Shown here piece after piece: positions 13,201-22,288 of a stretch of DNA of 30,630 nt. Position 1 is the first letter of the stretch. Each line of letters opens with the position of its first letter. The translations under genes and the position numbers were made by a program. The stretch is from a virus: the IMG/VR virus record IMGVR_UViG_3300013127_000020, positions 1 to 30,630 of that record; one strand, 5' to 3'. Below the pieces are notes generated by a model. It worked only from the letters and a program-made list of their open reading frames with translations, was not told where the DNA came from and made no database searches.

Positions 13201-13760
13201 TCGCTGCCTTGTACGTGGACGCAAAAGGCTGTTACGCAAACCTGCCTGGAGTCGATGCGTGGGACGTTACGCGAGACGCGCGCAAGTACGATGGGCCGTA
13301 TCCGGTTGTCGCGCACCCGCCCTGCGCGCGATGGTCGCGCATGGCCGCACTCGCCGAGTGGAAGTACGGCAAGCTCCAAGGCGACGATGGCGGTTGTTTC
13401 GCAGCGGCGTTGCACGCTGTGCGCACGTACGGCGGTGTCCTGGAGCACCCTGCATCGTCTGCGGCGTTTCGCGCGTTCGGTCTGCCCAAGCCCCACGGTT
13501 CCGGTTGGCAGACGCACCTGGACGGTTCGTGCACGGCACAAGTTGATCAAATTGCGTTCGGTTGCCCCGTGCCGAAACGCACGTGGCTGTACGTCGTGGG
13601 CGTTCCGTTCGACGCGTTGCCGTCCTTGCCGTCACCTTCGCGTGTGAGGGAAGTGGGCAAGGGCTGGGAACGTATCAGCAAGCGCGCGCGCAGCATGACG
13701 CCCACGCCCTTCCGCGATTTGCTGTTGTCCCTTGCTAGGTCTGCCTCTGGTACGCGTTGA
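13197..13760 (+). CDS. Putative DNA (cytosine) methyltransferase-like protein, 187 aa
   Basis: ATG 13197 overlaps the previous stop. The phrase GPYPVVAHPPCARWS at residues 33-47 holds a PPC motif like the catalytic loop of C5-cytosine methyltransferases, and GVLEHPASS and PKRTWLYVVG further on recur in a widespread but poorly characterised phage family of this size. A classic SAM-binding FxGxG is not obvious, so the protein might bind its cofactor through a partner or have another role. The family resemblance is from memory; the function is not secure. Confidence 0.45.
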   Translation: MIAALYVDAKGCYANLPGVDAWDVTRDARKYDGPYPVVAHPPCARWSRMAALAEWKYGKLQGDDGGCFAAALHAVRTYGGVLEHPASSAAFRAFGLPKPHGSGWQTHLDGSCTAQVDQIAFGCPVPKRTWLYVVGVPFDALPSLPSPSRVREVGKGWERISKRARSMTPTPFRDLLLSLARSASGTR

Positions 13761-13770
13761 TCGAGCGTGT

Positions 13771-13776
13771 TAGCGT
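13771..13776 (+). promoter_or_regulatory. -10 box TAGCGT of a leaderless promoter before the terminase block
   Basis: TAGCGT is followed by 6 bases and then ATGATG at 13783. TTGATC lies upstream but at short spacing. It would start transcription of the packaging genes with a leaderless leader peptide. Confidence 0.45.
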
Positions 13777-13782
13777 GCCTCC

Positions 13783-13815
13783 ATGATGCGACTCATGGAG
13801 TGCGTACAGCAATGA
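13783..13815 (+). CDS. Possible 10-residue leader peptide
   Basis: Read from ATG 13783 (or 13786), the frame spells MMRLMECVQQ and stops at TGA 13813-13815, overlapping ATG 13812 of the next gene as ATGA. The codons inside it form the GGAG ribosome site of that gene. This is the form of a coupled leader peptide. Confidence 0.35.
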   Translation: MMRLMECVQQ

Positions 13816-14099
13816 CCGGCACTGGGAATGGCGACGGTACCCCGTTCGACGAGGACACACCCCCCGCTACCCCGATGGGCCATTCCGCGAATCGCGAATT
13901 GGCGACTGCCCTGGGCAACTACACGATGGCCCTGAAAGAGCACGGCAGACGCATTGACACCCTGTACGAGTTTCTGCGCGTACTGGCGTTTCCCGCACCC
14001 CTTCCGTTTCGTGCGGGCCTGGTCGAGGAGTTTGATCGGCACCACGGCATCGAAGGTGATCGCATCGAAGATATCCGCCTCGTAGTTGAGAAGGCGTAG
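13812..14099 (+). CDS. Hypothetical protein upstream of the large terminase, 95 aa
   Basis: ATG 13812 has TGGAG 11 bases upstream and overlaps a possible leader peptide. The N-terminus is Gly-, Asp- and Pro-rich; residues 30-60 form a helix (ANRELATALGNYTMALKEHGRRIDTLYEF) and the end is acidic. Its position just before the large terminase is where small terminase subunits lie, but it is short, with no visible HTH, so that identity is not claimed. Confidence 0.5.
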   Translation: MTGTGNGDGTPFDEDTPPATPMGHSANRELATALGNYTMALKEHGRRIDTLYEFLRVLAFPAPLPFRAGLVEEFDRHHGIEGDRIEDIRLVVEKA

Positions 14100-14105
14100 T
14101 GCCAG

Positions 14106-16151
14106 ATGGATCGCACACCCGTTGTCGGCAAGCTGCCCCGCATGCTCCAACGTGCAGTCATGCCGCCCCGCACCCCGCACGTGGCAGGTGTTCCAGTTCG
14201 CCCCATGCGCGTGCTGCTGGAGTCTGCCGATTACGCTGAGCCCGATATCGAGGCCGCTTCGGAACTGGCGGGTGTTGCCCCTGGAGCAGACCCGCTTTGG
14301 GCTGAGTGTGATCGCGAGCTGTTGCGCAGTTCCTGTTCGTATTTCGCGCACCACGTGCTGTCCGGGCCGAAGGGAGCCCCGTACCACGGGCGCTTCCTGA
14401 TCGGCGAGCACCACCTGGAGTGGGATGATCTCGCGTCGGCGCACAATCGCGTGTGCCTCATGGCCGCGCGTGACCACGGCAAGTCGTTCTACTGGACGTT
14501 GGCGTACCCGATCTGGAAGGCGGGTTACGTAACGCCTGGATCGGTCGGGATGATCTTTTCCGCTACGCAGCCTCAAGCGGAACGGTTGATGGGCATGATC
14601 AAGTCCGAGCTGCTGTCGAATCCCAAGCTGGCGCACTTGGTTCCGTACTCGGGTGATCGGCACTGGTCGGCCAAGCGCATCCGATTACGCAATGGCAGCG
14701 TAATCGTCGCAGCCGGGTTCGGCGTGCGTACCCGTGGCGCGCACCCGGATTACGTGGTCGCCGACGACGTGCTGAACGACGACGACATTTACAGCGAGAC
14801 GATCCGCCAGCGGAACATTGATTACTTTCTGTCGGCTATCGCGGGCATGGTGCATCGTTCAAAGCAGTTGGTCGTGGTGGGCACGCCCTTCCATCAATCG
14901 GACCTGTACCAGTCGTTACGCGGCACTGGCCAGTACGAGTACCGCGAGTACCCTGCAATCAAAGCGGGCATTCCGCTTTGGCCCGCCCGTTACTCACTCG
15001 ACGATCTGCAAGCCAAGCGCGCCGAGCTGAAATCCGAGGCCCGCTTTGCTCGCGAGTTTTTGTGCAAGCCCTTGTCGGACGAGGCCAGCTTGTTTCCCGC
15101 GCGGTTGTTCGAGGCTCCTGGTGTGCGCCAGCCGTACCGGCTGGGAATGCCCGGTGCCTACTGGACCGCCAAGCGGTGCTCACTGTACACAGGCGTGGAT
15201 ATCGCGTTGTCCGCGGAGGTGGGGGCCGATTACTTTGTGATCTTCACAATCGCAGTGGACCCCTTCGGGAATTACTGGCTCGCGAACATGCGGAGGCATC
15301 GCGGAAAGTCGTTCTCGGCACAGATCGAAATGATCAAAGAGGAGTACCTGCTGATGCAACCGGACATGGTGTACATCGAGGCCAACCAAGCGCAGCGCGT
15401 GTGGACGGACGAGCTGGTACGCACCACTAACATTCCGGTTACGAGGTTCTTCACGACGGGCGTCGGCGGCGCGCAACCCCTGAACGGATGGAAGCGCGGC
15501 GCAACGTCGGTGGCCGTTAACAAGAATCACATTGATCGCGGCGTGCCCGGTATGCGCATGCACCTGGAGCACGGCAAGTGGCGCATTCCGCGCGGGGATG
15601 CGCACTCAATCGAAATGACGGACGTTTGGATCGGCGAAATGGGCATGATGGGCTGGGTAAACGGCAAGGTGCGGTCGGTCGGAGCGCACGACGATACGGT
15701 GATGGCGGCCTGGATCTGTTCCGCAGCTGCCCTGCGTGGATCTGGCGGTTCCGCTTTCGACGACGTGCTGGGATCGCCCGATGCCACGTTTGGCGATATC
15801 TTGGCGAAGCGCGATGCCGATGCGCAAAAGGGCCCGTCCCCCGCCGTCACGAAAGAGCTGCACGAGTCCGTGTTTGCTCGACTGGGCGAGCAGGTGCCCG
15901 TGGAGGTGGATCGTGATTCCTACGTGGCAGGGATTCGCGCCGACATGCAGAGGCACGCTGGCATTTTGATCGACAACGGGGATGAGTTGCAGGCTGTGCA
16001 CGTGCTGCAAGAGGTGCAGCGCCTGGACAACCTGCACGGGTATTCGCCTCAAGTGGGCGTTGCCAGCGGTCAACGTGCGGGATACGGTGCCCCAAGTTGG
16101 AGGCCCGCCGAGGGTGCTCCACGTGTGAGTGACCTGGGATACGACGAATGA
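14106..16151 (+). CDS. terL: Terminase large subunit (packaging ATPase-nuclease), 681 aa
   Basis: Motor that pumps DNA into the procapsid and cuts it. The ATPase domain has the Walker A variant ARDHGKS at 121-127, typical of phage large terminases, and Walker B VVADDV around D220-D221. The RNase H-fold nuclease has D365 (TGVDIA), E425 (YIEAN) and H528-D529-D530 (AHDDTVMA). The C-terminal 100 residues are an extra helical extension beyond the nuclease. Start ATG 14106 is the first in frame; ATG 14163 is possible. It ends in ATGA overlap with the 2046-residue gene. Confidence 0.9.
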   Translation: MDRTPVVGKLPRMLQRAVMPPRTPHVAGVPVRPMRVLLESADYAEPDIEAASELAGVAPGADPLWAECDRELLRSSCSYFAHHVLSGPKGAPYHGRFLIGEHHLEWDDLASAHNRVCLMAARDHGKSFYWTLAYPIWKAGYVTPGSVGMIFSATQPQAERLMGMIKSELLSNPKLAHLVPYSGDRHWSAKRIRLRNGSVIVAAGFGVRTRGAHPDYVVADDVLNDDDIYSETIRQRNIDYFLSAIAGMVHRSKQLVVVGTPFHQSDLYQSLRGTGQYEYREYPAIKAGIPLWPARYSLDDLQAKRAELKSEARFAREFLCKPLSDEASLFPARLFEAPGVRQPYRLGMPGAYWTAKRCSLYTGVDIALSAEVGADYFVIFTIAVDPFGNYWLANMRRHRGKSFSAQIEMIKEEYLLMQPDMVYIEANQAQRVWTDELVRTTNIPVTRFFTTGVGGAQPLNGWKRGATSVAVNKNHIDRGVPGMRMHLEHGKWRIPRGDAHSIEMTDVWIGEMGMMGWVNGKVRSVGAHDDTVMAAWICSAAALRGSGGSAFDDVLGSPDATFGDILAKRDADAQKGPSPAVTKELHESVFARLGEQVPVEVDRDSYVAGIRADMQRHAGILIDNGDELQAVHVLQEVQRLDNLHGYSPQVGVASGQRAGYGAPSWRPAEGAPRVSDLGYDE

Positions 16152-19100
16152 AAAAATCTGCTACAGGCGTTTTGGTTGGGCCGTACCGTACTCCCGGACA
16201 GGGCCCCCGATTGCTGCTGTCCCGCCGCGCGAGCATCCGTCTCGACACTTCGGATCTTGCCAATCTGACCCGAGCCCCGAAGCCACTGACCGCGCCTGTG
16301 TACCCTGGCACGACGGACGTGGTGCGCGTCCCGAGCGACGTGACCCGCGGAATGGGTCTGGATCCGGATTCCACGAGCAGGGTTGAGCAGGCCCTGCGCG
16401 AGATGGCTACCGACGGCAACATTCTGACGTTTCGCTCGCGCCTAGTGACGTTGCTGCGATCCCTTGCGCCCACCGATCTGACCGCGCGTAACGAGCTGGC
16501 GCAGCGGTGCGCGCAGTATCTCAAGTCCTGTGCAGGTTCCCGCTTTGATCGGCGTCCCGGCCATGAGGGCGAGCGCATGGTCGTCCAGAAGGGTTTGAAA
16601 GTTGCGGATTCTGCAACTTTCCAAAAAGCTGCGCAGCTCGATCTGTTCGGTGCGCCACCTACCCAAGCGAAAGAGGCCGAAAAGCCCAAGGCAGCACCCG
16701 CGCATGCCGCGGGTGACTGGCAGCCGATTCCGAACACCAAGCATCCTGGTGGCCAACGTCGCCGTCGTGGTGGCGAGTGGGAATACCGATACCCGGACGG
16801 TGCTGGCGGGTACAGTTCGTCGCCGAAAGAGGAAACGCATGCCAAGCCAAAAACCGACAAAGAGAAACGAGCCCCGCGTGATCGAAAACGTGCCCGGATA
16901 CTGGACGCTGGATCCAGCGGATCAGGCACAGGTGGATCGGGTGATGCGCCAGCGAGCCCGCGAACGGAAAGCGAAAGATCAGGCGCTCGGACTCGTGCCC
17001 AAGCGGTAGCTGTCGAGGCAGTTGCAGCGAACGCACCCGCCATTGAGGAGACGGACTCGCCACAATTTGTGGAGCAGGCGCTGACGCAGCCGGAAACACC
17101 GTTCGGCCTGAGTGGTCCTGTCGAGCCTCCCCCGCTGACGGATGCAAGCCCCGCGATCACGTTGCACCGTGATCTCATGCCCGACATTCTGGAGTCGGCG
17201 AAGTTGACGAAGGCTGTGATCAATTTCCCGAAGCCGTTAGAGCTGCGCGATAGCACTGGTGCTGTTCGCGGACGGATCGAAAAGCTGTTTTCGCATCAAG
17301 TGGAAGGCGCTGAACGCATCCGGTCTGCGTGGGAACGCGGCAACGGCGTGCTGCTGTCCGATGCTGCTGGACTGGGCAAGACGAATACGGTTCTGGCCGC
17401 GATGCAGGCGCATGGGGGCAAGCGCAATCTGATCGTGGTGCCCACTGCGGGCAAGGCCAATTTGAAGAAGCAGTGGACAGATTCGGCAGGCATGTACGGG
17501 CACACGTTGCACGAGATGCGGGATCAGAAGGCCGAGTCGGTGCAGGCCGACGATGGGTACTACATTTGCTCCTATGACGAGCTGTCTGAGATCGTAAAGC
17601 GTCCCGACGGTAAGCCCGAGCTGGACTCGAAGGGCAAGCCGAAGCGCCGCTTGCGTCCTGCCTTGTTCGAGGGCAGGCACTGGGACACGATCACGTTCGA
17701 CGAAGCGCACAGCATGAACAACCCTGACAGTGCGCAGGCGAAAAACGGCAAGACGTTGATGGATCGCGGTACCAAGGTGGCGTACCTGTCCGCGACGCCC
17801 GTTACCAACGTGAGCGATTACCACTACCTGAAAAAGCTGGGCCTGTGGGATCACTTGAAGGGTGAGAAGGTCGTGGGTTCTGGTATTCGCGAGCTGGAAG
17901 GCAAGCCCGTGGACGACGACGAGTCCGCGTTTGCGTACTGGGCGCTGAAGTGCGGTGCGTACGTCAAGGCCCTGAAGTACTCCGAGATCAAGAACCCGTC
18001 GAGCCACGTTCCGATGGCGACCATCGGTGCTACGCTTCACGCGGACGGCCTGTCCATCAACCGTTCGACAAGCCTGGACGGCATTGATTCCATGTTCACC
18101 GCAGTGCCCGCGCGCACGCTGCCCCCGGAACTGCAAAAGGCGTTCGCTACCGCGCAAGAGATCTGCCAAGTGGCGTCGGCCTGGGTACCCGAGCAGCGTA
18201 TCGCCCCCATGTACAAGGGCTGGGCCGCGCAGTACTGGGAGCAGGTGAAGGCCGAAGGTGCGATTGCACTCGGCAAAGAAAAGCTGGCCGCGGGCAAGCA
18301 GGTTGCGATCTACACAGCTTTCCGCACGTTCGATCACGCTCACTTGCGGTACTTTCCGCGTGCCATTCGCGAGAAGGCCGAGAAAATGTCGGAAAATCCG
18401 GGCAAGGCGGCACTTGTGGGCGCGATGCTTGCTACCGCGCGGCAACTGGACGAGCTGCTGGAGCAGATGCCGAAGTTTCAGCCGATTGTGGAACGCCTTG
18501 TCGATGAGTTTGGTGGAGGTACCAAGGTCGCCGAGATCCACGGCAGTACGCGCAAGCCTTCCGAAGGCGAGCAAGCGGCGTACCAGTCCGGCAAAAAGAA
18601 GGTGGTGGTGGCCACGATGTCCAAGGGTGGCACGGGGATCAGCCTCCACGACACCACGGGCGACAATCCGCGCGTGCAGATCAATCTGTCGCTGCCCTGG
18701 TCGGCACGTAGCTTCAATCAAGTGGCAGGCCGGTCGCATCGACTGGGCAGCAAGTCGCGCACCGAAATGCACTGGATGATCGGGGACGATGAAACCCAAA
18801 CGCATCAAGCGGCTATCGTCGCCAAGCGTTTGCGTTCGATGGGCGCATTGACCACGGGCGATCCTGAGATCACGGTGGACGCGGGCATGCTTGCGGCGTG
18901 GGAGTACGCGAGCAGCGTGGATTCCGACGATCCGGAAGACGTGATCAAGGCTGTCGAGGCCGCCGCGGAAGCCGATGAGTTCCGCACGGGTGACGCGGAA
19001 GCGTCTCGCACTGAGTTCCGCGAATTTGCGTCTCGCCGCAAGGCCGGGCGCAACCTGATCGACGAGCACTACGCAGAGTCCGTGCGTAACCGTCGCGACA

Positions 19101-22100
19101 AGGAGTTCAAGGCCGGTCGCCTGTCCGCGGAGCGTCTGCGCAAGCACCTGGGCGTGGGCGTCAAATGGCGCGCGTCCCTGGGCGTGTTCGAGGTGGATCT
19201 GACTACCGTTACGGGTCGCCCTGCGGAGCGTACCGCCACGCGCGCGGCGTTGATTGCCGCGGCAGCCGGTGCCAGCGGCACTAAGCAGTCCTATGGCGGT
19301 CGCATGGTCCTGTCGCTCTGGGTGCCTCCTGCGGGGATGCCCGCCCTGTCGAAGCGCATGGGCGCTGACGAGGTGCACGCTCGCATCGGGGACGACGATT
19401 CCGAGCACCTGGACGTGGCCAAGCAATCCGTCGAGGAGCGCGTGCACGATGCGCTGGCGACGAAGGGCCTCCGAGCCACCACGTCCGGTGGGCAGACGAT
19501 GGTGACGGGTGACACGTACAACAATCGAGTCACGTTGATGTCGCTGGGGCGTGGTCGCCGGGAGCAATACACGGGGCAGTACGTGTACGAGATGCCCGCG
19601 GAGAATGCCGCGGAGCTGGCCTACAAGCTGGGCGCTGGGGACATGCTGCCCGCCGAGATGAAGTCCGCGATTGAAGCGCGCATCGGCACGGGTGCCGTCA
19701 CGGGTGCCGTCACTTCAACGGAAGCCCAAGACGAGAGTGGGTTGACTCCCTTGCGCGGGTCCGAGAAGCAGATCAAGTGGGCCAACGATATCCGCAAGCT
19801 GGCATTGCGCATGCTGCAAGGGAACGCGTCACCCGAAGCGGCGAAGCTGCGCGAGAAGCTGAAGGGCACGTCGGACTCGCGGTACTTGATCGACAATCGG
19901 TTCGATCTGGGATCTGGATATGGTGGCCGCGTGAATTTGAATTTGGCCAAGTCCATCACGGATGCGGACCTGGAGCGCATGCGCCGTCGCCTGGTGATGG
20001 TTCCCACGTCAGACCCGACTGAGTTGGTGTGGATGGCAGAGGCCGCGATGGACACGCTGCACGAGCGTCCAGATCGGTTCGAGCGCCGCTTGCTCAAGGC
20101 GGCTGGGCACAAGTACATCAAGCGCGTTCCGACGGGGAAGCCGAAGCCGAAGTACAGGTACTACTACCGCGATGCTTCGGGCGCGATTGTATCGAGCGCC
20201 GACCTGAAGGCAGGGTCCAAGTTCAAGCTGGAGCACAAGGGCCAAGCTGGACACTTTGAGGTGCACGGTGTGGACAGCGGTGTGATCACGGCCAAGCACG
20301 ATGAAAGCGGGCAAACGATCCGCATTCGAGAGCACGACTTGCATGCGTGGATGCGGAGCAAGTACGAGGCCAAGGGCAAAGCTGCGCTGGAGGCCGCGAA
20401 GAAGCCTTCGCAGGAGAAGAAGCCTTCGCAGGCTAAGAAGCCGCAGGCCGCGAAGACGCCCGCCGCAAAGGAAGGCGAGCCCTTGCCGCGGAAGGCACCC
20501 GCGCCAAAGCTGGCCTACGTGGATCAGACGGCACTGGGGACAGGCGGCTTTGATCAGATTGAAGGTTTCTCGGACAAGCCCGAGACGTTGGAATCCATCG
20601 CGGAAGCCCTGCCCCAAGATCGTGAGTACGCGATTGTGAAGCAGGCTCGCGGTTTCGTGCTGGCGTCCAAGTCGGTCAAGCCCGCGGGCAAGGAAGCCAA
20701 GGGGGATTCGACGCAGATCTACCTGAAGGCTGACGGAGGTCGCGGCATTCAGAAGGTCGATGCTGAGTGGGTTGTGATGGAAGCTGCGGACCTGATCCCG
20801 AGTCACGACGCGGTTACGTTTGTCTCGCGTTCCGATTACCCGGAAGGCGTGCAAGAGCGCCGGTACGATCAGATTCGCGAGGAGCAGATGAAGATCGAGC
20901 GCATTGCGAATACGCTGGAGCCCGCGATAGTGGCGAACAACAACGTGGACGCTGTAAACGGAGCGCCTATCGTGACCGAGGACGGCGTGGTGCTGGGCGG
21001 CAACGGGCGCACGATGGGCATGCAGCGTGCGTACAACTTGTACCCGGAAAACGGGCTGGCCTTGAAGCAGTACCTTGCGCAGCACGCGCGAGCGTACGGG
21101 ATGGACGCTGCCCACGTGGCGAACATGAAGCAGCCGATCCTAGTCAGGCGTGTGCAGGCCGGGAAAGACACGGACAAGTTGCGGTTGCTGGGTCGCCGAA
21201 TGAACGAGTCGTTCACGCAGGGCCTGGATCCACGTTCGCAGGAGGTGGCAGTGTCCCACATGGTCACGCCCGAGCTGGTGGACAGCCTGATCGCCCGGAT
21301 GGAGCCCGACGAGACGCTGAACGATTTCCTGTCGAGCGGCAATTCGCGGGAGTTCGTCAAGGATTTGGAACACGCAGGCGTGATCGACGAGGTAAACCGG
21401 GCACAGTTTGTGTCGCAGGACAGCGGTTTGCTGAACGAGGATGGACGCATGCGGGTCCAGCGTGTGATGGCCGCGCGCATGATCCCGAATGCTTCATTGC
21501 TGGACGGGATGCCCGCCGTATGGCGCGAGTCGATAGCGTTGGCGGTGCCGTCGTTCCTGCAAGCCGAGGGTAACGGCTGGGATATGAGGGATTCGTTGCA
21601 GTCGGCGATCAAGCTGGATCGCGACATGGCCGCGAAGGGGTTCAAGCGCACGGCCAGTGGCCGGGCAGATTACATGAGTCAAATGTCGATGTTCGAGCAG
21701 CGCGATAGCCGCCCGCTGACGCACACCTTGCTCGCGATTTTGCACGAGCACGGCGGCAAGGTGCGCGGGTTCCCTGCGCGCATGAAACAGGTTGCGTTGG
21801 AGGCACATCGCCAGCAACACGATCACGGGGCGGTCATGAGTATGTTCGCCGAGCCCAAGAAGGAACTGCCCGACGTTTTGAAAGACGTGTTTGGCGTCAC
21901 GACGAAGGCCGATGAAAAGGTGGCAAGCCGTCGCGAGGTAGCTGACTTGCGCAAAGCAGGGGTGTCACCCGAGGCCCTGGAAGCCGCAGCTGCGTACGTC
22001 AATCAGACCGTGCTGTGGGAGCTGGACAACCTGATGCGAGCTGCCCTGTGGTCGGCGAGTCCCAAAAATCCGCCGAGCGGGAGCAAGATCGTGGGTAGCT

Positions 22101-22288
22101 TGCGCAGCTTCATTCAGGAGCAGGCCAAGGCGGATCCCAAGTTCGCCCGCGCGCTGGGGATGGCCCCTGTCCTGAATGAGCAGCTTGAGGCCCTGGTGGC
22201 GTCCCGAGCGCGTGCCAGCGTGTCTGAGCTGGCCAAGTCGCTCGCACAGCGCGCATTACGCAGCCACGCGCAGGAGGCATGGGCATGA
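16148..22288 (+). CDS. Giant Strawberry-notch/DarB-type SF2 helicase fused to a DdrB-type ParB-like domain, 2046 aa
   Basis: Helicase: Walker A GLGKT at 408-412, DEAH at 518-521, SAT at 548-550, motif VI QVAGRSHR at 858-865, then VAKRLRSMGALTTGD near 891-905, the mark of Strawberry-notch helicases and the helicase part of P1 DarB. After unassigned helical segments and a Lys/Pro/Ala linker (about 1416-1455) comes a ParB-like domain with VLGGNGRTMGM (N1619-T1622), as in the P1 DdrB family. The N-terminus carries a palindrome-encoded VADSATF and QLDLFG (163-168), then GG-rich hairpin tags. No methyltransferase motif is seen. DarB and DdrB enter the host with P1 DNA and block type I restriction; a similar ejected role is inferred. 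Start ATG overlaps the terminase stop. Confidence 0.8.
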   Translation: MKKSATGVLVGPYRTPGQGPRLLLSRRASIRLDTSDLANLTRAPKPLTAPVYPGTTDVVRVPSDVTRGMGLDPDSTSRVEQALREMATDGNILTFRSRLVTLLRSLAPTDLTARNELAQRCAQYLKSCAGSRFDRRPGHEGERMVVQKGLKVADSATFQKAAQLDLFGAPPTQAKEAEKPKAAPAHAAGDWQPIPNTKHPGGQRRRRGGEWEYRYPDGAGGYSSSPKEETHAKPKTDKEKRAPRDRKRARILDAGSSGSGTGGSGDAPASPRTESERSGARTRAQAVAVEAVAANAPAIEETDSPQFVEQALTQPETPFGLSGPVEPPPLTDASPAITLHRDLMPDILESAKLTKAVINFPKPLELRDSTGAVRGRIEKLFSHQVEGAERIRSAWERGNGVLLSDAAGLGKTNTVLAAMQAHGGKRNLIVVPTAGKANLKKQWTDSAGMYGHTLHEMRDQKAESVQADDGYYICSYDELSEIVKRPDGKPELDSKGKPKRRLRPALFEGRHWDTITFDEAHSMNNPDSAQAKNGKTLMDRGTKVAYLSATPVTNVSDYHYLKKLGLWDHLKGEKVVGSGIRELEGKPVDDDESAFAYWALKCGAYVKALKYSEIKNPSSHVPMATIGATLHADGLSINRSTSLDGIDSMFTAVPARTLPPELQKAFATAQEICQVASAWVPEQRIAPMYKGWAAQYWEQVKAEGAIALGKEKLAAGKQVAIYTAFRTFDHAHLRYFPRAIREKAEKMSENPGKAALVGAMLATARQLDELLEQMPKFQPIVERLVDEFGGGTKVAEIHGSTRKPSEGEQAAYQSGKKKVVVATMSKGGTGISLHDTTGDNPRVQINLSLPWSARSFNQVAGRSHRLGSKSRTEMHWMIGDDETQTHQAAIVAKRLRSMGALTTGDPEITVDAGMLAAWEYASSVDSDDPEDVIKAVEAAAEADEFRTGDAEASRTEFREFASRRKAGRNLIDEHYAESVRNRRDKEFKAGRLSAERLRKHLGVGVKWRASLGVFEVDLTTVTGRPAERTATRAALIAAAAGASGTKQSYGGRMVLSLWVPPAGMPALSKRMGADEVHARIGDDDSEHLDVAKQSVEERVHDALATKGLRATTSGGQTMVTGDTYNNRVTLMSLGRGRREQYTGQYVYEMPAENAAELAYKLGAGDMLPAEMKSAIEARIGTGAVTGAVTSTEAQDESGLTPLRGSEKQIKWANDIRKLALRMLQGNASPEAAKLREKLKGTSDSRYLIDNRFDLGSGYGGRVNLNLAKSITDADLERMRRRLVMVPTSDPTELVWMAEAAMDTLHERPDRFERRLLKAAGHKYIKRVPTGKPKPKYRYYYRDASGAIVSSADLKAGSKFKLEHKGQAGHFEVHGVDSGVITAKHDESGQTIRIREHDLHAWMRSKYEAKGKAALEAAKKPSQEKKPSQAKKPQAAKTPAAKEGEPLPRKAPAPKLAYVDQTALGTGGFDQIEGFSDKPETLESIAEALPQDREYAIVKQARGFVLASKSVKPAGKEAKGDSTQIYLKADGGRGIQKVDAEWVVMEAADLIPSHDAVTFVSRSDYPEGVQERRYDQIREEQMKIERIANTLEPAIVANNNVDAVNGAPIVTEDGVVLGGNGRTMGMQRAYNLYPENGLALKQYLAQHARAYGMDAAHVANMKQPILVRRVQAGKDTDKLRLLGRRMNESFTQGLDPRSQEVAVSHMVTPELVDSLIARMEPDETLNDFLSSGNSREFVKDLEHAGVIDEVNRAQFVSQDSGLLNEDGRMRVQRVMAARMIPNASLLDGMPAVWRESIALAVPSFLQAEGNGWDMRDSLQSAIKLDRDMAAKGFKRTASGRADYMSQMSMFEQRDSRPLTHTLLAILHEHGGKVRGFPARMKQVALEAHRQQHDHGAVMSMFAEPKKELPDVLKDVFGVTTKADEKVASRREVADLRKAGVSPEALEAAAAYVNQTVLWELDNLMRAALWSASPKNPPSGSKIVGSLRSFIQEQAKADPKFARALGMAPVLNEQLEALVASRARASVSELAKSLAQRALRSHAQEAWA
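16598..16620 (+). repeat. Palindrome, copy 2 (8-base arms, 7-base loop), in frame in the helicase gene
   Basis: Arms AAAGTTGC and GCAACTTT flank GGATTCT. Compared with copies 1 and 3 the outer bases are conserved and the loop differs. It is read as K-V-A-D-S-A-T-F, directly before QKAAQLDLFG. Confidence 0.85.

Noticed and set aside
13812-14099. Small terminase subunit
   Set aside because: The place fits, but the protein is 95 residues with no helix-turn-helix; position alone is not enough.
15847-17256. Minus-strand frame of 469 codons across the terminase/helicase junction
   Set aside because: Ser/Arg-rich shadow sequence crossing two well-supported genes; no start signals.
17237-19567. Long open frame on the minus strand (776 codons) opposite the helicase
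   Set aside because: It lies opposite the helicase motifs, has an Arg/His/Leu-rich shadow composition, no ribosome site and no recognisable domain. High GC keeps such frames open.
16148-22288. Intein or methyltransferase inside the giant protein
   Set aside because: No DPPY/NPPY or FxGxG pair is visible, and no intein end motif (HN followed by C/S/T) was seen at a domain boundary.
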